From Roseococcus microcysteis (GTDB taxonomy: Bacteria; Pseudomonadota; Alphaproteobacteria; Acetobacterales; Acetobacteraceae): 64,000 nucleotides of DNA. Positions 60,957 to 64,000 of this stretch are shown here, piece by piece; position 1 is the first letter of the stretch; each line of letters opens with the position of its first letter. The translations under genes were made by a program, and so were the position numbers. A model generated the notes under the pieces. That model was not told the DNA's origin, made no database searches, and saw only the letters and a program-made list of their open reading frames with translations. Location of the stretch: the NCBI RefSeq assembly GCF_014764365.1, contig NZ_CP061718.1, positions 2,620,501 to 2,684,500 of the forward strand, written 5' to 3'.

Positions 60957-61002
60957 GGTGCATTCCTCCTGGCCGGAGACTGCGCCCGCGAGGGTTTCGG
61001 GT

Positions 61003-62103
<1,101 letters not shown>

Positions 62104-62122
62104 GGTCCATCCCTGTCTTTGC

Positions 62123-62175
62123 GCCGGCCGATTCACGCCTCCGCGCCTCGCGGCGCTTCGGCGATCGGACGGCTA
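62123..62175. repeat. GATTCAC palindromic element at the permease 3' end
   Basis: GCCGGCCGATTCACGCC on the left and GGCGATCGGACGGCTA on the right flank an inner GC-rich stem. The last CTA is the complement of the TAG stop of the MalG-type permease gene. It separates two genes of one transport operon, so it may modulate rather than end transcription. Confidence 0.8.
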
Positions 62176-63068
62176 GCCTTTCGTCGCACCAGCCGTCAGA
62201 CCGGCAATGTAGTAGTCCATCAGGAAGGCGTAGATCACGACCGGCGGCAGCGCCGCCATCAAGGCGCCCGCCATGATCTGCCCCCAGGCGAAGGTGTCCG
62301 CCCGCACCAGCTGCGACACCACGCCGATGGTCAGCGGCATCTGGTCCGGCGTGGTGACGAAGGCGGTGGGATAGACGAAGGCCGCCCAGGACACGGTGAA
62401 GGCGAAGATGGTGGCCGCGATGATGCCGGGCAGCGCCACCGGGATGAAGATCTTCCACAGCATCTGCGGCCAGGTGGCGCCATCAATCAGCGCCGCCTCG
62501 TCCAGCTCCTTCGGGATGGAGGCGAAGTAGCCGATCATGATCCAGGTGCAGAAGGGCACGGTCAGCGTCGGATAGACCAGCACCAGACCCCAGATGGAAT
62601 TCAGCAACCCCAGCCCGCCCACGATCTGATAGAGCGGGATGAACAGCAGCGTGTCCGGCACCAGGTAGGTCAGGAACACGCCCGTCGCCAGCGCCTGGCT
62701 GCCCCAGAAGCGCATCCGCGCCAGCGCGAAGGCCGCCAGCACCGAGACCACCATCGTGATCGCCACCACGCAGCCCGTGATGATGAGGCTGTTCAGCATG
62801 AAGCGCTGGAACATCGGGTTCGTCACGATGGCCGCGAAATTGTCCAGCGTCGGGTTCCGCACGAGCCAGGGGCTGCCCGTCATGCCCGCGATCTCGGCGC
62901 TGCCCTTCAGGCTCGTGATCAGCATGTAGAAGGGGGTGCCAGGAAGATGATGGCCGCCACCGTCAGGCTGATATACGCCACCCACAGCGCCCAGCGACGC
63001 TCCGCCCGCAGGCTGCCGGCCTTGTGGTAGATGCCGGGCACGTCCCGGTTCATCGCGGTCGCCGACAT
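62173..63068 (-). CDS. sugar ABC transporter permease, MalG/UgpE type (one-base frameshift)
   Basis: This inner-membrane permease starts MSATAMNRDVPGIYHKAG at 63068. The frame shifts at the C5 run (G5 on the plus strand, 62932-62936); one added base restores IIFLAPPFYMLITSLKG and a 298-residue protein with six helices. The EAA loop is KELDEAALIDGATWPQMLWKIFIPVALPG. Its ATG overlaps the stop of the MalF-type gene. The intact remainder and normal length favour sequence error over a pseudogene. Confidence 0.87.
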
Positions 63069-64000
63069 CACATCTGCTCCTTGTTGCGGCGGACCACGCC
63101 GCGCAGGACGAAGAAGGCGCACAGCGCCAGCAGCGGCAGCATGAAGAGCGACACCGCCGCACCCCGCGGGATGTTCCCCGACAGGATGCCCACCTGGAAG
63201 GCGTAGGACGCGAAGACATGCGTGAGATCACGCGGCCCGCCATTGGTCAGCACGCGCACGATGTCGTAGTTCGCGAAGGTGACGATCAGGCTGAACAGCA
63301 CCGTGATGGAGATGATGTTCGCCATCATCGGCAGCGTGACGTAGCGCAACCGCTGGAAGCCCGTGGCGCCGTCAATGGCGGCGGCTTCATAGAGCTGCTC
63401 CGGCACCGATTTCAGCGCGGCCAGGTACATGATCATGAAGAAGGGCGCGCCGATCCAGACATTCACCATGATGATGGCGATGCGCGCCCACCAATGGTGG
63501 CCGAGCCAGGGCACCTCCGGCACCGAGATCACGGCCAGCAGCCAGTTGATCGAGGAGTAGGAGGGGTCGAACATCCACCACCAGCCCAGCGTGGAGAGCG
63601 CGGGCGGAATCACCCAGGGCACCAGCAGCATGCCGCGCCACTTGCGCTGCCCGCGGTCCGGGATGTCGTGCAGCATGTGCGCCAGCCAGAAGCCGATCAG
63701 CGCCTTCAGCAGCACCGCCGTGATGGCGAAGAAGCAGGACTGGAACGCGACCATCCAGAAGGTCTCGCTTTCCAGCAGGATCTCGTAGTTCAGCGTGCCG
63801 ACGAACTCGGTCATCCGCCGGTTCAGCATCGAGAGGTAGATGGCATAGACGGCCGGATAGGCGACCAGCCCGATGATGATGACCAGCAGCGGCGTGGTCA
63901 TCAGCACCGCGATCGAGGACCGGCGCCGCGCGAAGCGTTGCAGGCTGTTGGGCGCGCCGCGCCGGAGGGCCGCGCCGGCCAGGCTGCCATCGGCTGCCAT
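63068..64000 (-). CDS. sugar ABC transporter permease, MalF/UgpA type
   Basis: This 310-residue integral membrane protein has six predicted helices and the EAA motif LYEAAAIDGATGFQRLRYVTLPMM. Its first helix (IAVLMTTPLLVIIIGLVAYPAVYAIYLSML) and NRRMTEFVGTLNYEIL are typical of sugar permeases. The ATG is exactly at the window edge, so the gene seems complete, though a longer start beyond the edge cannot be ruled out. The solute-binding protein gene is presumably further right. Confidence 0.88.
   Translation of the reverse strand: MAADGSLAGAALRRGAPNSLQRFARRRSSIAVLMTTPLLVIIIGLVAYPAVYAIYLSMLNRRMTEFVGTLNYEILLESETFWMVAFQSCFFAITAVLLKALIGFWLAHMLHDIPDRGQRKWRGMLLVPWVIPPALSTLGWWWMFDPSYSSINWLLAVISVPEVPWLGHHWWARIAIIMVNVWIGAPFFMIMYLAALKSVPEQLYEAAAIDGATGFQRLRYVTLPMMANIISITVLFSLIVTFANYDIVRVLTNGGPRDLTHVFASYAFQVGILSGNIPRGAAVSLFMLPLLALCAFFVLRGVVRRNKEQM

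Overview
The window is very GC-rich, densely packed DNA from an alphaproteobacterium, most likely of the Acetobacteraceae. The strongest clue is the cellulose locus. It has a fused BcsA-BcsB synthase, a BcsD subunit and a proline-rich CcpA-like protein, a combination known mainly from Komagataeibacter and relatives. Tripartite tricarboxylate (Bug/TctC) receptors, a CarD-SufE pair and a divergent polysaccharide deacetylase next to RppH also fit. The lineage is inferred from gene content only.

Layout. 0-9.8 kb: metabolic genes. These are the end of a P-type ATPase, a PhnZ-like HD oxygenase, a sphingosine-phosphate-lyase-like decarboxylase coupled to a flavoprotein, gnd-gntK, an acyl-CoA ligase, an RraA-family protein, a lipoprotein, two hotdog thioesterases and an asparaginase-like enzyme. 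9.8-21.7 kb: a GT4 glycosyltransferase, then a four-gene cassette of highly reducing type I polyketide synthase (2368 aa), alpha-oxoamine synthase, formyltransferase-fold protein and KpsS-like capsule protein. 21.7-23.1 kb: sufE and carD. 23.3-41.5 kb: a cellulose synthesis, export and acylation locus (bcsD; an MBOAT/AlgX-like pair; and on the minus strand bcsZ, ccpA-like, bcsQ, bcsAB, algJ-like, algF-like, bcsC, GDSL hydrolase, second algJ-like). 41.6-64 kb: accessory metabolism and transport. This includes an FAH-family hydrolase, TetR with a DevBCA-type exporter, an AHL-lactonase-like protein, a zinc alcohol dehydrogenase, a MoxR/VWA pair, rppH, a deacetylase-like protein, ctpA, a D-aminopeptidase-like serine hydrolase, a class V aminotransferase, a methyltransferase, a Bug receptor, an Ldh2 oxidoreductase and a MalK/G/F-type sugar importer.

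How the parts work together. The cellulose genes form one tightly overlapping series. They cover a c-di-GMP-responsive (PilZ) synthase, a pole-positioning or assembly ATPase, an outer-membrane exporter, a cellulase, and an alginate-type O-acylation set (MBOAT, AlgF, four SGNH proteins). The likely product is acylated, ordered cellulose. The PKS cassette resembles rhizobial rkpA/rkpG/rkpJ and Burkholderia wcb capsule genes. It probably builds a long-chain amino-ketone lipid, possibly N-formylated, connected with capsule or surface glycan.

Two features cut across the window. First, five genes are each broken by one apparently missing C (or G) in a homopolymer of 5-6, and one extra base restores a full-length family member every time. 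This points to sequence error rather than five pseudogenes. Second, a family of palindromic elements (GCGGCCGATTCAC...GATCGGACGC) recurs between 46 and 63 kb, mostly in one orientation and directly after TAG stop codons of minus-strand genes. I saw no tRNA, rRNA, CRISPR array, insertion sequence or phage gene.
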